From Helianthus annuus (lineage: Eukaryota > Streptophyta > Magnoliopsida > Asterales > Asteraceae): a stretch of 64,000 nt of DNA. Shown one piece after another: positions 12,805 through 24,552 of the stretch. Every line of letters begins with the position of its first letter. Within the stretch, counting starts at the first letter, position 1. A model generated the notes under the pieces. It was not told the DNA's origin. It made no database searches and worked only from the letters and a program-made list of their open reading frames with translations. Made by a program: the position numbers and the translations under genes. Location of the stretch: positions 61,367,751 to 61,431,750 of the forward strand of contig NC_035448.2 in assembly GCF_002127325.2 (NCBI RefSeq). Direction: 5' to 3'.

Positions 12805-13377
12805 ATGCTTATGAAAAAACAATTGTTATGAGAGATAAGTAGGAACCACTTATTTTTGAAGAATCCTTGTGGTTTTTATTTATGTCTGTTAACTGTTGTT
12901 TTAACAAACCGTGGTTAAAAGTTTTGTTTGTAATGGCTACAATGATGAATATGTTATGTAATGTCTATTGGTGGAATATCAAGTAAGGTTAACCTTTATT
13001 ATACATGTTTGGTGATATTGATGGACTGGATAAGTAGTGGGGTTGTATATTATTGTAAGATTGATGAATGAAAATTTGATCAATTGTTCAGTCGGAAAAC
13101 TGTTGGGGTCTGAGATACATTAACATCTGTTAGAGGCTAAGCACTGTTATAGTGTGCTAACATCTGTTAACCCCTAAGCAGTGTTAAAGATCTGTTAAAG
13201 GTTAAGCACTGTAATAGGGTGATTCAACAGACTATATGAGCTGTTGATCATCATCCGTTAAACATCTTATATTATAAATCTTTTGTTCAATTGTGTAATA
13301 TCTGTTGGTGCATAGCAGAACTTAGGTTCATCATACATTTTGCTTCATCAGCAGAGGTTATAGCGTGCTATAACGTG
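12805..13377 (+). repeat. Post-RPA spacer with repeated CTGTTAA words
   Basis: There is no gene. From about 13086 the words AACATCTGTT, AGCACTGTT, AAGATCTGTTAAAGG and GAGCTGTTGATCATCATC repeat in slightly varied order. The same words reappear after the retroelement at 36835-37210, which duplicates part of the series. The region looks like a degenerate minisatellite of the Helitron. Confidence 0.6.
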
Positions 13378-13382
13378 CTAAC

Positions 13383-16300
13383 TGTCACACCCTGGCTTTG
13401 CGGAAGCATGGGTTTATTTGGTGTGACTTCTTAATACCATAGCAACAATCATAACAATGCTATATGATAAAAACATGAGATATTCACCCGTTAATAGAGT
13501 TTAGAAAAATAACATATTATACTTGTCTTAAAACATCAATCACAAGATAAGTTACAAACCTTGACTTGATTTAATGAGTTCGTAAAAACTTAGCAAAAGA
13601 CTTTAAACAATACTAGATTTAGAGATATGTAACCCGTCCAGGAAGATGTTACACCTTCTAAACCCTGGATGACTTCTTTATTCAAACGCAGCTTGAAAAT
13701 ATGTGCATACCGTGCCAGATCCATTAACTCCCTGAAATACATGTAGTTTGAAAAGTCAACATAAAGTTGAGCGAGTTCATGTGTAAGTGAGTAGGTATAA
13801 ACCTTTGTAAAAATGTCTGTATGTATGAAAATCTCTGGTATGTAGCAATTAAGGAAAAAGAGATCACCATTGGGTTGTAAAGCCAATGATATGTGTGAAG
13901 TGCTGTAGGAAGACTCAAACCTAGCAGATTTTTGCGTCGGGCTCAAAGTCACCACCTGGTTCATTCAGCGGACTCAGGGGTTGGGCTCGCTACACCTAGA
14001 TAGATCTACCGCTAATGACCCTCGGTCCTACAATGAGGATTAATGGCCTCCAGTTTCCGCATACCCACTCACATGATCTAAGTAGTAACCGTCCTTACGC
14101 TAACCATACTGTGTAAAAAGTATTCGTAATCAAAGTAACATGTATTTCACCCCCGAAGTATAAAAACTGAAAACAGTTAAGAGAAAAGGGGGACATGAAC
14201 TCAGAGTATTGCGTCTTCGTACTCGTAACCCAATTCTCTGTGGCAAACACGACTACCTACAATGGTCTAATGTCTATTAGACGAACGGGTAGTGCCTTGT
14301 CTTAGTATGTATGATTTTGAGTTACGATACTGGTATTATTCCAAGTTATAATAATTGTTTTTAGTTCAAGAATAATAGTTAGACAACTATTTTAGAGTTA
14401 TACTTCTCAAGTATTGTATATGCGCATTTCCTTCTCAATGATGGGGGTAATTTATACTTGTATACTCGTATTCTTAAAATAATATATGTACCTGTATATC
14501 CTGCCAAGTAATGGCGTCGTATTTCGATGTTAATGTTCCAAATAAAAATATGTTAATATATTCCCAAAAATAACATATTTCTGTTCCTACAGTTTCCAAA
14601 TAATATTTTACCAAAATATACGTATATGTTATAATTCCGAAATATATATTTTAAGTCTCACTTGAAAATATATTTTAAATCACTTTTCTAAAATGTTCTG
14701 ATTCCAAAATATATATATTTTCCCAAAAATATTATATTTTACTTCATACAGTTTCCTAAAATAATACTTTGTCAAAATACACCATTAAGAGTATTTCCCG
14801 AAAATACGCGCGTTACATTTTAGAGTTCGCGTTGTAAAAACAATACCGATGTAACTTAAATATTTACTTGTGAGGGCGTTGGTATTATTTTGGAGTCGTA
14901 TTTTCATGATATATCAAGTAATATTATTTTTAGGGTAATATCTGGTTCACAAAATAATCACGTAAGCACACAAGCGTTTTATTATGAAATATATATTCTC
15001 AATATATATTTAACAAGTTTTCATTTACAAAAATCCACCTCCGACACTTGGTTACTTTGTAATAAAATCATGGCGAAATTTATATTTTGAAAACAAGTTA
15101 AAAATATATTTATAAACACTTGTCACCAAAAATATTTCTAAATGTTATATTTCTAGAAAAATTTCGCCAGAGTTTTCTCTGTAACTGGAGGTGTCCACGC
15201 TTACAAGCGTATCATTTTCTTTTGTAAAATCATGTTAGCTCGTTCTCAAATAACCATCCCGATATTTAGACATGCTAAATACTACTTATATCGTTACAGT
15301 TTTAATATACAAAACTGGGCTGTTTTTAGGTATTTTAATAAAACAGTTATCTTATTCCAAAAATTCCCAAATTTTTACAGAATGTCTTACACGATCCAAA
15401 TATTATTGTGTAAAAATATCGTGGTCCAAATCATCCCCAATATTTTATAGAAAATCATTTTCCGGGCTGAAATCAGATTTATCTTTTTCTGACTGCAGTC
15501 CACGGAATAATTTGTTTAAAATTCATCGAGAGTCCTATTTACGAAATTCCAGTTGGAGGATCACGGCGACAACGGTGACCATCTACAATATAAGTTTTAT
15601 GATCTAATCCTACACAGAATTCAAGTTACGACTGAAAACAGGACGCATATTTTTAGCAGCAAAAATGCAGCTCTTGCTGCTGTTACAAAACGGCACCTTA
15701 AAAATAGTAAACGACGTCCAAAAATTATGATTCCAGTGCCATTGGAACCGTATTTCATAATACATAAATCCAGACTTCAGAAAATACATTTTTCGTTAAG
15801 TTATGACCTGTTTACAGCCAGTTAAAGTCGGCTGAAAGTGCAAATCAGCATGCTGTTTAAAGGTTAAATGTTACTAAAACGCACACATACGATCGTCATC
15901 CTTTCTAATACGATTTATCTCATAACACAGGTTATTTACAGCAGATTATTGTTTGTATTACTCAGATTTACCATGATTACTTCATTATCTTAACAATACT
16001 TCATTACTTTAACCATTCTTCATCCTTTATGTTTCAAGTCTTGTTTAAGTTCTTAGAGTTCTTTTGTTTTTGATCTTTAAACATCATTAACCACTTAAAT
16101 AACAAGTAAAATACAAGGATCTAAGTGCTTACCACTAGCACAAAACTAAGAGAGTTCAAGTGAAGAAATGTCGTGGTTAAAAGAAAACGAGAGAGGTCCT
16201 TGAGCTTCCGAACACACCACGCTTCGTTGTATGATCACTTGCACCTTTGTATGTATGGAAAATGGCTAGAAAGTGGCTTGATGGTGGTGCTATGGTGGGT

Positions 16301-17264
16301 AGTGATGGCTGCCGAACATAAGCAAGAAGGAAGGAGAATTGTTAATGGATGTTGATGTTAGATGTAAGAGAATGAATGTCTTGGGTGCATTCTTATAAAC
16401 CAAGTTCCTCTAATATCCAACATACAATATGTCTATTAGATATCCAACATTTGGATTAAAATATTCAAGAAAGGCAAGGGTGTGTCTCACCCTTGGAAAT
16501 CGTCAAGAAGGGGGGGTTATGGTTGGATTTCAATTGGATAGTTATGTTCTAGTTAGGTTCCAAATGTATTAATTAGAGTATTATGTGTGTAGTATAATAC
16601 AAAGGGTCTTAGGGTGTTCGGGGACCCTAACTAGCTCATAAAAGTATAAACAATGTTTTTGGCAATATTTTTATGTTCTGGGAAACGTCCGGTTGTTCGG
16701 TTGGGTATCGTTCCGTTAAAGTGCTTAATTGTTCCGTAAAGTGTCTTTTATAATGCTTTTTGTGTCACAATTAATCCCCGGCACTTTAGAAGGTATACAG
16801 TATCATTTTGTCAAGTTTTTGCATATTACTAGCATATTTAAATGCTGAATTTTATTTAAAAGTGCAGAATTTTGCAGTTAAAGTATGTTTTAGGCACTTC
16901 CCGGCACTATAACTATCACCTAGTGACGCAGTTTTACAATCCTCACCTCCATACACTCCCTACTAGTGTAGTAATCTATTCCCGGCTCATACTGGCCTTA
17001 GAGACAATGTCTGTCTAGTGCTGGCAATGGCAGCATGTTTATTGGGTGATCCGCTCACTGTGCTAACTGTGCTTTTGTGCATCAAGTTTGTCACTATTGT
17101 TTGTGTAATGAATGGAGTGACAGTAGTAAAATGTGATACATGAGTACGTATGTATCAGTAATCAGTAAGCAGTTAAATCAACAGTTGTAATCAAGCACAG
17201 TCATTAAGCACAAATTAAGAAGTAATTAATTGTATTGATACCTGTAATTTTTAGGGTTGTCACA
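13383..17264 (-). repeat. 3' LTR of the outer element
   Basis: This is the downstream LTR in the minus-strand sense, 3,882 bp, with plus-strand ends TGTCACACCC and GTTGTCACA. It is colinear with 32944-36829 apart from substitutions and small indels. It is AT-rich, with many ATATTT runs between 14500 and 15200. No host gene is recognisable in it. Confidence 0.93.
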
Positions 17265-17277
17265 TTCTCCCCTCGTT
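17265..17277 (-). other. Polypurine tract of the outer element
   Basis: On the minus strand AACGAGGGGAGAA sits directly against the LTR start TGTGACAACC. Just upstream is TTTCGAGGACGAAATTTTC, the sequence usually found after pol in plant Ty3/gypsy elements. It primes plus-strand DNA synthesis. Confidence 0.85.
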
Positions 17278-19194
17278 AAGAAAATTTCGTCCTCGAAATT
17301 TGTACTACCTTAACTCACATTTGGTGAGTCCAAGAATATATAACAACCCGAATCCTAGGGTTAAAAGGTGTGTGCTTTTAGCATTAGTTGTCAAGGTACA
17401 AGACGTACTTGATGTATAATCTAGTGCAAACCAGCTAGTAGGGGGGTTCCACAAAAGAGGAGCCTTGACTAATAAGACTCTTAAACGATCGATCGCAATG
17501 TGCAAGTGAGTTTTCACGAAACATAGCACCCGCTATATGAATCCAAAAATCAACAACCCAAATGAAATAGTAAAATGATCTGTCAACTCCCGAGTAGACG
17601 AATGGTAAGATTCAGTATTTTGAATTGCGAGAATACGCTGAGTGAACACAAGCGAATCTGGTGTATCCTTGCTTTGATTTGTAGTTGCATCAGGAATGTT
17701 TAAATGACAAGTCAACAAAAGTTTATGTATTTTTGCGTGAAACGGTTGACCATGATTAGCACAAGCTACAAGTTTGTAATGACACCACAAGGTGTCGCAA
17801 TGACATAATTCCATAATAGCGGTGACTGAACAAGTTCACCGTGTTTGAGATCAGATGAAAGTGTACCGAAACAAGCCGGAAGTTTTGATTTACACAATGT
17901 CATAAAGTTTTCAGTTGAATACGGAATCATCAAAGAGTCACTGTTTTGATCGAAGATGAAAAAGTATTAAGTACTGTAAGGCATTTGATTGATAACGAAA
18001 GAATCGTTAGGAGGTACTTTGTGCTTATGAAATGAGTATATGTACCATTGCCTCAACACACAATTGTGTTAAGACTGCTTCGATTGTGGATATCAAAATG
18101 GATGGTTAACAAATAGATAGGCAATTAAATCCGTGTATGAAATAAGTAACCCAATTAGCGAAGCTTCAATTCTGTGAAAGTATCACTGCAAGGTATCGAA
18201 ATCAATCAACAATTTAGTGGAGTCATAGACCAACCGAATCTACTATGACTCGAAATGAAAAGATCTTTGCAAAAATATTCGAATATGATGCTCTCAATAC
18301 ATCATATGATGTCTGAAACTGAATATGCGAAGTGGATGAGTTCAAGCAGTTGAACTTAATCTCAGTGTAGCCCGGCAATAAATGTACATATCAACAAGGG
18401 AATCTTGGCATGATAGCAAACAAGTAATTTGAAAGAAAGCGGTTCCAAGAAAGCGTGTTGACTTGATACAAAAGAGTCAACAATAACAATAATGTAGGCC
18501 ATTCGAATCACGAATCAGTAATTAGATTTAGCAACGTAACATTTGAACTTTAGTGAAGCATTTATTCGAAATGAAACCACATGCGTAGTAAAAGGTGCAT
18601 GTATAACATATGGGTTTTCAAGAAATGAAGCAATGTGTTTCTACCAACAGGGAGAAGTGACCAAGTATACGAAGCAAACGTGTGTTCGCTCTCAGCGAAG
18701 GAAATCAACGTGATGCAACTACTTTGAGGGGAGTAGAAATGCAATTAATGCAATTATCTACTCGTTAGAAATAAAAGTGAAGACTTCAACGGAAGAAAAT
18801 TTAAGTACTTTTGGTTTTGTTAACTGCAATGACAAGTTTGTCAAGTTAATGATGTTTGATTGAGTTGACAGATAGGGTTCTTAAGTAAAACCCTTACGAG
18901 TTTGGTCCTGGGTTCCCAAAGGTCCTAGATATAAGTTTTCTAGATTCTCCAGATTTCGTATCCCGTGTGGATCCGGTTTGTACATTGTGTAGGAAGCTCC
19001 ATTTTGTCTACGTCTAGAACAAGTCATTGTCCCACAATTTCGCCCTGGTATACTTTCTTCCTGAATTTCACCGCTAACGACGCTCGATCATCGACCAGTC
19101 ATGTAGTAGTAGTTGGGTCCTCATAGTCAGTTATGTAAGAGGTTCGTTAACCCTTAGCAAGAGTCACCGACTCTCGTGCATTAGCTCGTTCGGC
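17278..19194 (-). other. Internal 3' region of the outer element, no recognisable coding
   Basis: This 1.9-kb stretch lies between the residual RT and the polypurine tract on the element strand. RNase H and integrase motifs, which should be here, are absent. The sequence is unique-looking, of moderate GC and full of stops in all frames. It may be replacement DNA acquired by a non-autonomous derivative. Confidence 0.5.
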
Positions 19195-19480
19195 TCCTGG
19201 TAGTTGATGTTTATTTGAGAATCATCATCCTTCTTTTTGACGAGCAGAAATGGGGTTACCCAAAAGGGACATCTTGTCTGTTATCTTCCTTCTCTATCCA
19301 CTGCTAAAACTTCACTGTCAATCCTTGCATTTTCGAAGGTGTAAGTCGCTCAGGGTGCATTGACTACAGGCGCGACGCCTGGAATCAAATTGATGCAAAA
19401 GTTCAACTTGTCGTTAAGGAGATAATTCTAGCAAGTCTTCGAGGAAGACTTCAGGATATTCTCCGATCACGAGGGTATCT
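19195..19480 (-). pseudogene. Remnant of protease/reverse transcriptase start, outer element
   Basis: Minus-strand translation in shifting frames gives GEYPEVFLEDL, then NLIPGVAPVVNAP, then PFLLVKKKDDDSQININYQE. These correspond to the linker before RT and RT's first conserved block (LFVKKKDGS...CIDYREL) in Ty3/gypsy pol. Frame changes and stops separate them, and the catalytic YxDD region is missing. Only the start of RT survives. Confidence 0.7.
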
Positions 19481-19991
19481 TTTAAGTTTTAGTTCTTTGG
19501 CTCCCTTGTCCCCGACATGAGCCGGGAAACACACATCCTTCCCACAACAACTTTCGTGCCTTAAGCAATTCGTGATCTGTGGTGGCGTATCCTGCTTTGT
19601 GAGTCAAGATCGTTCCTTTATTCGTCATTGGGATGCGAACATCAATCTCCGCTCAACCGCTTGGCAACTAATACACCCCAATTACCTCGTCGAAGCTTCC
19701 CAGCTTAACTGGCAGTAGATCTATCGTAAACTTACACTCTCCGGTTTTTATCTTGTCGCCCCCAGTTACCGCTTTGGCTTCCACTAGCTTCCTCTAAGCT
19801 AGTTCTAATGGGTACTGGAATATCTACTTACTCGCTACTTAAACCAATTTTACTCTCGAATTCTAGAGGTGCGAATCGTAAAATTTGCAACAGTATTTGG
19901 CAATACAGATGCATAACATTGAGTAATTCGGGACGTACCGATATTCATGCTTGAATCCCTGGCGTGTCTCCCTTGCTCCGGTGGGGAGCTT

Positions 19992-21188
19992 TCATCCTTG
20001 TGCCTGATTGTTTTTAGGGCAATATTTTCTGAAATGCCTTTTGCTTCCACAGTTAAAACAACCTCGAGCACGTTTCTGTTTATCACTCATTCTGCCTTGA
20101 CAATTGTCATTGTCGTTGTCCCCTTCGTGATTTTCACTACCGTCTTGGCCCCTATTACCACATTCGGTATCTTGCCAACAAGTTTCTTTAGGATGCCCCC
20201 TCTTTCCATAGTTAGCACATTTTCCATATATACATCGCCCGACATGATAACGTAAACAATTGTCGCACTTAGGTAGGATACCCATGTAGTCTTTTCCCTT
20301 TTTGGCCTTCTTCTTGCTACTCTCCCGAGTAACCATCTTGAAATTTGCGAGCTTCCTCTTGTTATCCCCATATGCCTCTATAGCAGTCTCCTTTTTCTCC
20401 TCCGCAGTGGAAAATTCTCCTCGTCTAACTGCTTCTTCCGTGAGTGCCACACTTATGTCGATAGCCTCGGTGATCGTTGAAGGTTTAGATGTTGATACCA
20501 GGCTTAGGGGTGCTAGTCCCCTTATGAACTGTTCAGTTCTCTTAAACTCTGGTCCCCCCAGGAGTAAAGCAACTTGTGATAATTCGTTAAATCTCTGCAC
20601 ATACTCCGCTATCTTTGGTCCTTCCATTTTCAAGTTCCACAGTTCTGTTTTCAACTTCTGGACTTCTGCCCTCGAGCAATATCTCTTACGCATCAGATCT
20701 TTCAGTTCGTCCCACGTTATAGCATACGCAGCGGTCTCGCCCATCGTCCGAATTTGATGGTTCCACCATAACAGAGCCTCATCCACCAATAGTCCAGCTA
20801 TATACGTGACTTGATGTTCGGGGTCACATTTGCTCAATCGTAAAACATAATCCGTCTTTTCAACCCAGCGTACGAAGGCTAAGGCACCCCCAGTGTCGTC
20901 AAACTCTCAAGGTTTGTGGTCCAAGAACTACTTGTAGGTGCAGCCTGCGATGCACGCAACATTATTCGCGTAAGGCCTTAGCAAGGCTCTCGTGGAAATG
21001 TCCAAACGTTTTGTAATATGTCTTAAAGGACTAGACATTACCGTTGGGGGGTTATTTCCTGAGGTACCTCCGCTGCAATCGGAGCGACGGGCCACGTACC
21101 GTGCGATGGCTTGTAAGAGGCGCTCTTGCATTTCCGCCTCTGTTGTAGGTAGAGGGTGGTTGATATCGGTGTTCCCTTGAGTCGACAT
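19992..21188 (-). pseudogene. Gag of the outer Ty3/gypsy element, two nonsense codons
   Basis: Minus-strand Gag starts with MSTQGNTDINHPLP at 21188 and ends at 19992. The central retrotransposon gag domain is clear (LLVDEALLWWNHQI, AEYVQRFNELSQVA, EQFIRGL). Two in-frame stops near 20915-20930 (TAG and TGA) break it after GCTYK; both fit C-to-T changes of glutamine and arginine codons. Of the C-terminal zinc knuckles, CFNCGSKRHFRKYC is complete, whereas the preceding one reads CANYGKRGHPKETC with Tyr in place of the second Cys. Gag forms the virus-like particle and binds RNA. The inner element inserted 281 bp upstream of this start, in the leader. Confidence 0.85.
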
Positions 21189-21469
21189 TTTCCTAGAAGG
21201 AAGTTGGTTAGGTCAGTTCTTGTGAAGGACGCGGGCACACAAGTCTCTATTCAACGAATAAGACCTCAGGGGTGTATTACATATATGCATATACGCAGTT
21301 GTTATAACATTCAATCACATATTATCACATGTATTGCACAACTTGTAAATAGGAATGTAGCAAGTAAGCATGTAGCATTATGGTTATAGCACAAATATGT
21401 AGATCAACAACGTGCTTAGTGGGGACATAGCGACGGCATAAGTCATAAGTATTGTCGTGTGTTTAAAGA
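21189..21469 (-). other. Outer-element leader between gag and the nested insertion
   Basis: These 281 bp are the part of the outer element's 5' untranslated leader adjacent to gag; the rest continues at 30675. The last five bases (AAAGA, 21465-21469) are the target copy of the inner insertion. Nothing else is recognised. Confidence 0.6.
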
Positions 21470-22942
21470 TGTAACAACTGCCACTAAAATCAATAGTTAG
21501 GACAATAATTAGTCAATAAGAAAACCCTAATTAAGACACCCAAGTGATTCTGCACTAGCCCTAAAATTTTCAGAACAATCAGAATCAGGATCAGGGCCCC
21601 TAAAACTCGAGGGGGGCAAACCCTAGTTGGTAATTATCTAAATTATAACGTTGCACACTTCTGATTGGCCAATTCTATTGATTCATGTAAGCTACTCTCG
21701 TGCATGGCAAGTCTAGGACCTATAGGTATCCCTTACGGACCGTAAGGGATCAGGCTTACGGTCCGTAAGCAAGGCCAAATTTTGGCTATAAATAGCCGAC
21801 CTTGGGACTTGCACAGGGGACTTAGAACGACGTAAATAGCTTCTGTGTACGTCGAGATATCACTGTTATACCACAACAAACACACACACGATCACGAGGT
21901 GCTGCCGCAATCAGGGTAATAACTCGATCGCTATTACGATTCAACGTCCGATCGATTATAACTATCCAACGATTGTCCGAGTGCTGCTCAAATTGAGCTT
22001 GTACTTTGTTATTCATTGTGATTTCAACTTGAATGTTTGAGTGCTGTTCGAATTCGGACTATGCTCTGTCATTCGTTGTGAATCCATTGAATTGTTAAGT
22101 ATCGCACTTGATAATAGTTGTGAGGGTTTAATCTCGTGAATTGACGTAACTGCTGAATTAGTTACTAATCCCGTTTGTGTGTGCATTGTTATTTAAATTA
22201 GGTTAACAGGCTAATCAGTAAAGCTTATACTCTGCTCGTAAATCTGCAATGTGAGTCATTCCTCTTTTATAAACTCTTTTCTCACAGTTTGTGAGTCATT
22301 CTCTTTTTATCAACTGTTTTACAAAACACCAAATTATTTTCAAAGTTATAATTACAGTGATTAAGTCTATGTAATCACCAAGTTACGCCGGTATGTGGGG
22401 TTTTGTATACATTACTTATTTCCCGTCACACTTGGACAAACGGGTGGCCAAGGGGTGATCTGACTACAGTCACAGACACCATTGGACAAATGGGCTAGCC
22501 AATGGATGGTCGAGTGACAAATACTGTGGGTAGTTGGTTTGATATCAGAAACATTGTAATTCCCCTTAATACTGTAGATTATAACAAATGTGTCGTTTTC
22601 AGTAAACTGAATGATTCACTCAGTATTTCCCCGCTGACAAAACCTTTTTCAAACATGTTTCAGGTGATATGGTAGGAGCAAAGAAAAGTGCCGTGGAGCA
22701 CTCCCAGCTTAGAAAAATGGCTCAATGTAAATAAATAAAGGAACATGTTTTGAAAATAAAGATTTCCCTGAGAAATCACATTATTGTAAATTTTGGGAAT
22801 TTATCCCTAAGTTATGAAACGGGCAGTTTAAATTATTGAAAAATCCTTTTAAAAAGACTTCCGATGTCGCCTAAATTAAATACCACGGGATTCCTGTCCC
22901 GCGGCTCCTGAAACGGGTCAAACCGGGTCGGGGGCCGTGACA
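21470..22942 (+). repeat. 5' LTR of the inner element
   Basis: This 1,473-bp LTR is complete, TG...CA. It contains a TATA box at 21787-21794 and a palindrome doublet at 21732-21769. Its copy at 29231-30669 lacks the first 38 bp. Confidence 0.93.
21732..21794 (+). promoter_or_regulatory. LTR promoter: palindrome doublet and TATA box
   Basis: CTTACGGACCGTAAG (21732-21746) and CTTACGGTCCGTAAG (21755-21769) are exact reverse complements eight bases apart, and each is almost palindromic. TATAAATA follows at 21787-21794 inside GGCTATAAATAGCC. The spacing suggests an upstream regulatory element plus core promoter. In the 3' LTR the TATA box (29510-29517) and second palindrome are kept, but the first palindrome is eroded. 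Confidence 0.6.
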
Positions 22943-22951
22943 GGGAAAAGG

Positions 22952-22964
22952 TGGTATCAGAGCC
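22952..22964 (+). other. Primer-binding site, initiator tRNA-Met type
   Basis: TGGTATCAGAGCC lies nine bases after the 5' LTR. It complements the 3' end of plant initiator methionine tRNA, the usual primer for Ty3/gypsy reverse transcription. Confidence 0.92.
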
Positions 22965-23069
22965 ACTGTTTTAAGCTTACTGATTGAGCTCACTATTTTA
23001 ATTAGGAAAATTTTATTTGTCATTCTGTGAATATATGCTTATTAACTGATTAATTGTTAAAATTACAGT

Positions 23070-23393
23070 ATGGGTAAACAAAAGATTTCTGCTATCTACC
23101 GCAAATTAGATAGTACACCTAAAGAACAGGGAACCTCTTCCTCCAAATCTCCCACCAATTTAGGAGAAGGAATCTTTGTCCGTAAGGCAAATTATGAAAA
23201 CCCACTTACACCGGAGAAAAGGAATTCAATCCTTAGAAAAGGTCAAGAGAAAAAGAAACCCCGAACCAAGAGAGTGAGGTTTAACCCAGAAATTCAGGAA
23301 ATTAACAGTAATCCACCAGGGGAAAATAACTTAGATGAAAAATGGGCAAATCTGTATCTGCTCGCTACTGTAGCAGAAAATGCAAATCTTTAA
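23070..23393 (+). CDS. Unidentified basic protein upstream of gag (accessory ORF a), 107 aa
   Basis: An intact frame starts MGKQKISAIYRKL, with the ATG one base after TTACAG, a possible splice acceptor. The protein is strongly basic in its middle (RKGQEKKKPRTKRVRFNPEI) and Ser/Pro-rich at the N-terminus. RVRF at residues 68-71 fits the RVxF docking motif for protein phosphatase 1, though such short motifs arise by chance. I recognise no domain. It lies between the PBS and gag in a place where standard Ty3/gypsy elements have only leader. It remains open although pol in the same element is broken by stops and shifts. Splicing or a separate transcript would be needed for it and gag to be made from one RNA; that is inference. 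Confidence 0.6.
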   Translation: MGKQKISAIYRKLDSTPKEQGTSSSKSPTNLGEGIFVRKANYENPLTPEKRNSILRKGQEKKKPRTKRVRFNPEIQEINSNPPGENNLDEKWANLYLLATVAENANL

Positions 23394-23552
23394 GCTTTAA
23401 ATCTAGAAATATTTACTTCCTAGTAAATAAATAAATAAATCTGAGTGTGTTCTGTTTTCTGTTATGTTGTATAAACTGGTGTGCAATAAAAATGTTTATT
23501 TGTTAAGCTTTGTTCCAAAGTTTTAACTTAACATTTTGTGTATTTTGCATAT

Positions 23553-24290
23553 ATGCCGTACAGCATGAATGAGATGTCGGAAGCATTTCAGAACCTCAAC
23601 CTCTATCCTGTGCCAATTGAAGTCTCCCACAACTTCACTGGTTACATTACTGACATAGAGGAACCGCTAGAATTCCAAGCTCCACCGCTGGAAAAAGCAA
23701 AACCTAAAAAGAAGAGAAGATATGTAGGGTGGCGAAAGGTGCGCCGAAGGAAACCTAGGAGAATCCCTAAAATAGAAAATCCTGTGAGTGTGAGGAAGGG
23801 AAAAGAAATAGAAACCGAAGAAAGTTCCCAGCCAGCAGAAAAAGGGATAGACCTAAAGCAAAAGGGAATAGAGATCGGAGAAAGCTCTAAACAGTCTGAG
23901 GAAATCACATTCCAGGACGAAATAGACCGCCTACTGGCTAATTGTGATGTTTTAGAGCCTATCAACGATAATCTCTTCTCTTATCCTGCAACAACCCAAT
24001 TCCCAATAAACCTAGGACCAGCTATTCCAGACCCACTAGTTCACACCCGACCATTAGGCAAAATGGAGGAATGGTGGACCAATGACTGGCAATTCCAAAA
24101 TATAGTTAATAGTCCCTATAGTTTTCTCCCACAGTTTGATCCAGAACTTATCCCTAATCCGCCAATGAGTTATGAAAATTTAGCCGAACTACGTCAGTTT
24201 GGTGAAGAACTGATAGGCACTGGGAATAGGATCCGGGAAATGGGGGAGCAGATTTCTTGGAAGTACGACGAGAGGGAGCGTCGTTACTGA
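23553..24290 (+). CDS. Unidentified protein upstream of gag (accessory ORF b), 245 aa
   Basis: The frame is open from a GTG at 23538, but the first ATG is 23553 (MPYSMNEMSEAFQNL). Residues about 49-73 form a Lys/Arg-rich block (KPKKKRRYVGWRKVRRRKPR) that looks like a nuclear localisation or nucleic-acid-binding segment. The middle is acidic and Lys-rich with repeated GKEIETEES/KGIEIGESS-like units. The C-terminal third is rich in Pro, Trp and Asn (EEWWTNDWQFQNIVNSPYSF) and ends with a predicted helix. No known domain is visible. It sits between ORF a and gag, each separated by 150-260 bp. Extra genes before gag are known from Ogre-type elements, but I see no sequence resemblance that I can claim. 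Confidence 0.6.
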   Translation: MPYSMNEMSEAFQNLNLYPVPIEVSHNFTGYITDIEEPLEFQAPPLEKAKPKKKRRYVGWRKVRRRKPRRIPKIENPVSVRKGKEIETEESSQPAEKGIDLKQKGIEIGESSKQSEEITFQDEIDRLLANCDVLEPINDNLFSYPATTQFPINLGPAIPDPLVHTRPLGKMEEWWTNDWQFQNIVNSPYSFLPQFDPELIPNPPMSYENLAELRQFGEELIGTGNRIREMGEQISWKYDERERRY

Positions 24291-24552
24291 AACTGCCAGT
24301 GAACCAAAAGATAGGAGGGGTTTGGAGAAGTTTGTTTGTATTATAACTAATATAGCAAAACTAACTTTGTAAAATGGGCAATAAAACAATGTAAGATAAA
24401 AGTGTGTATTGAAGCAGATATAATATATAAACAGAAGTCGAGGCATCGACAATTTTGGCTATGCTTGCATGTTATACTGATCTATGTGTTTATCTGTGAT
24501 TTTGTTATCAATAATTAGACACTAATAATTACTATTAATACTAAATTAGCAG

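Noticed and set aside
13590..13964. 124-codon minus-strand frame also present at 33151-33525
   Set aside because: The repetition is explained by the two LTRs. The four residue changes show no sign of protein constraint, and no domain is recognised.
19947..20757. Open frames on the plus strand over the outer gag
   Set aside because: They are antisense shadows of the minus-strand Gag, which has the clear domain and zinc knuckle.
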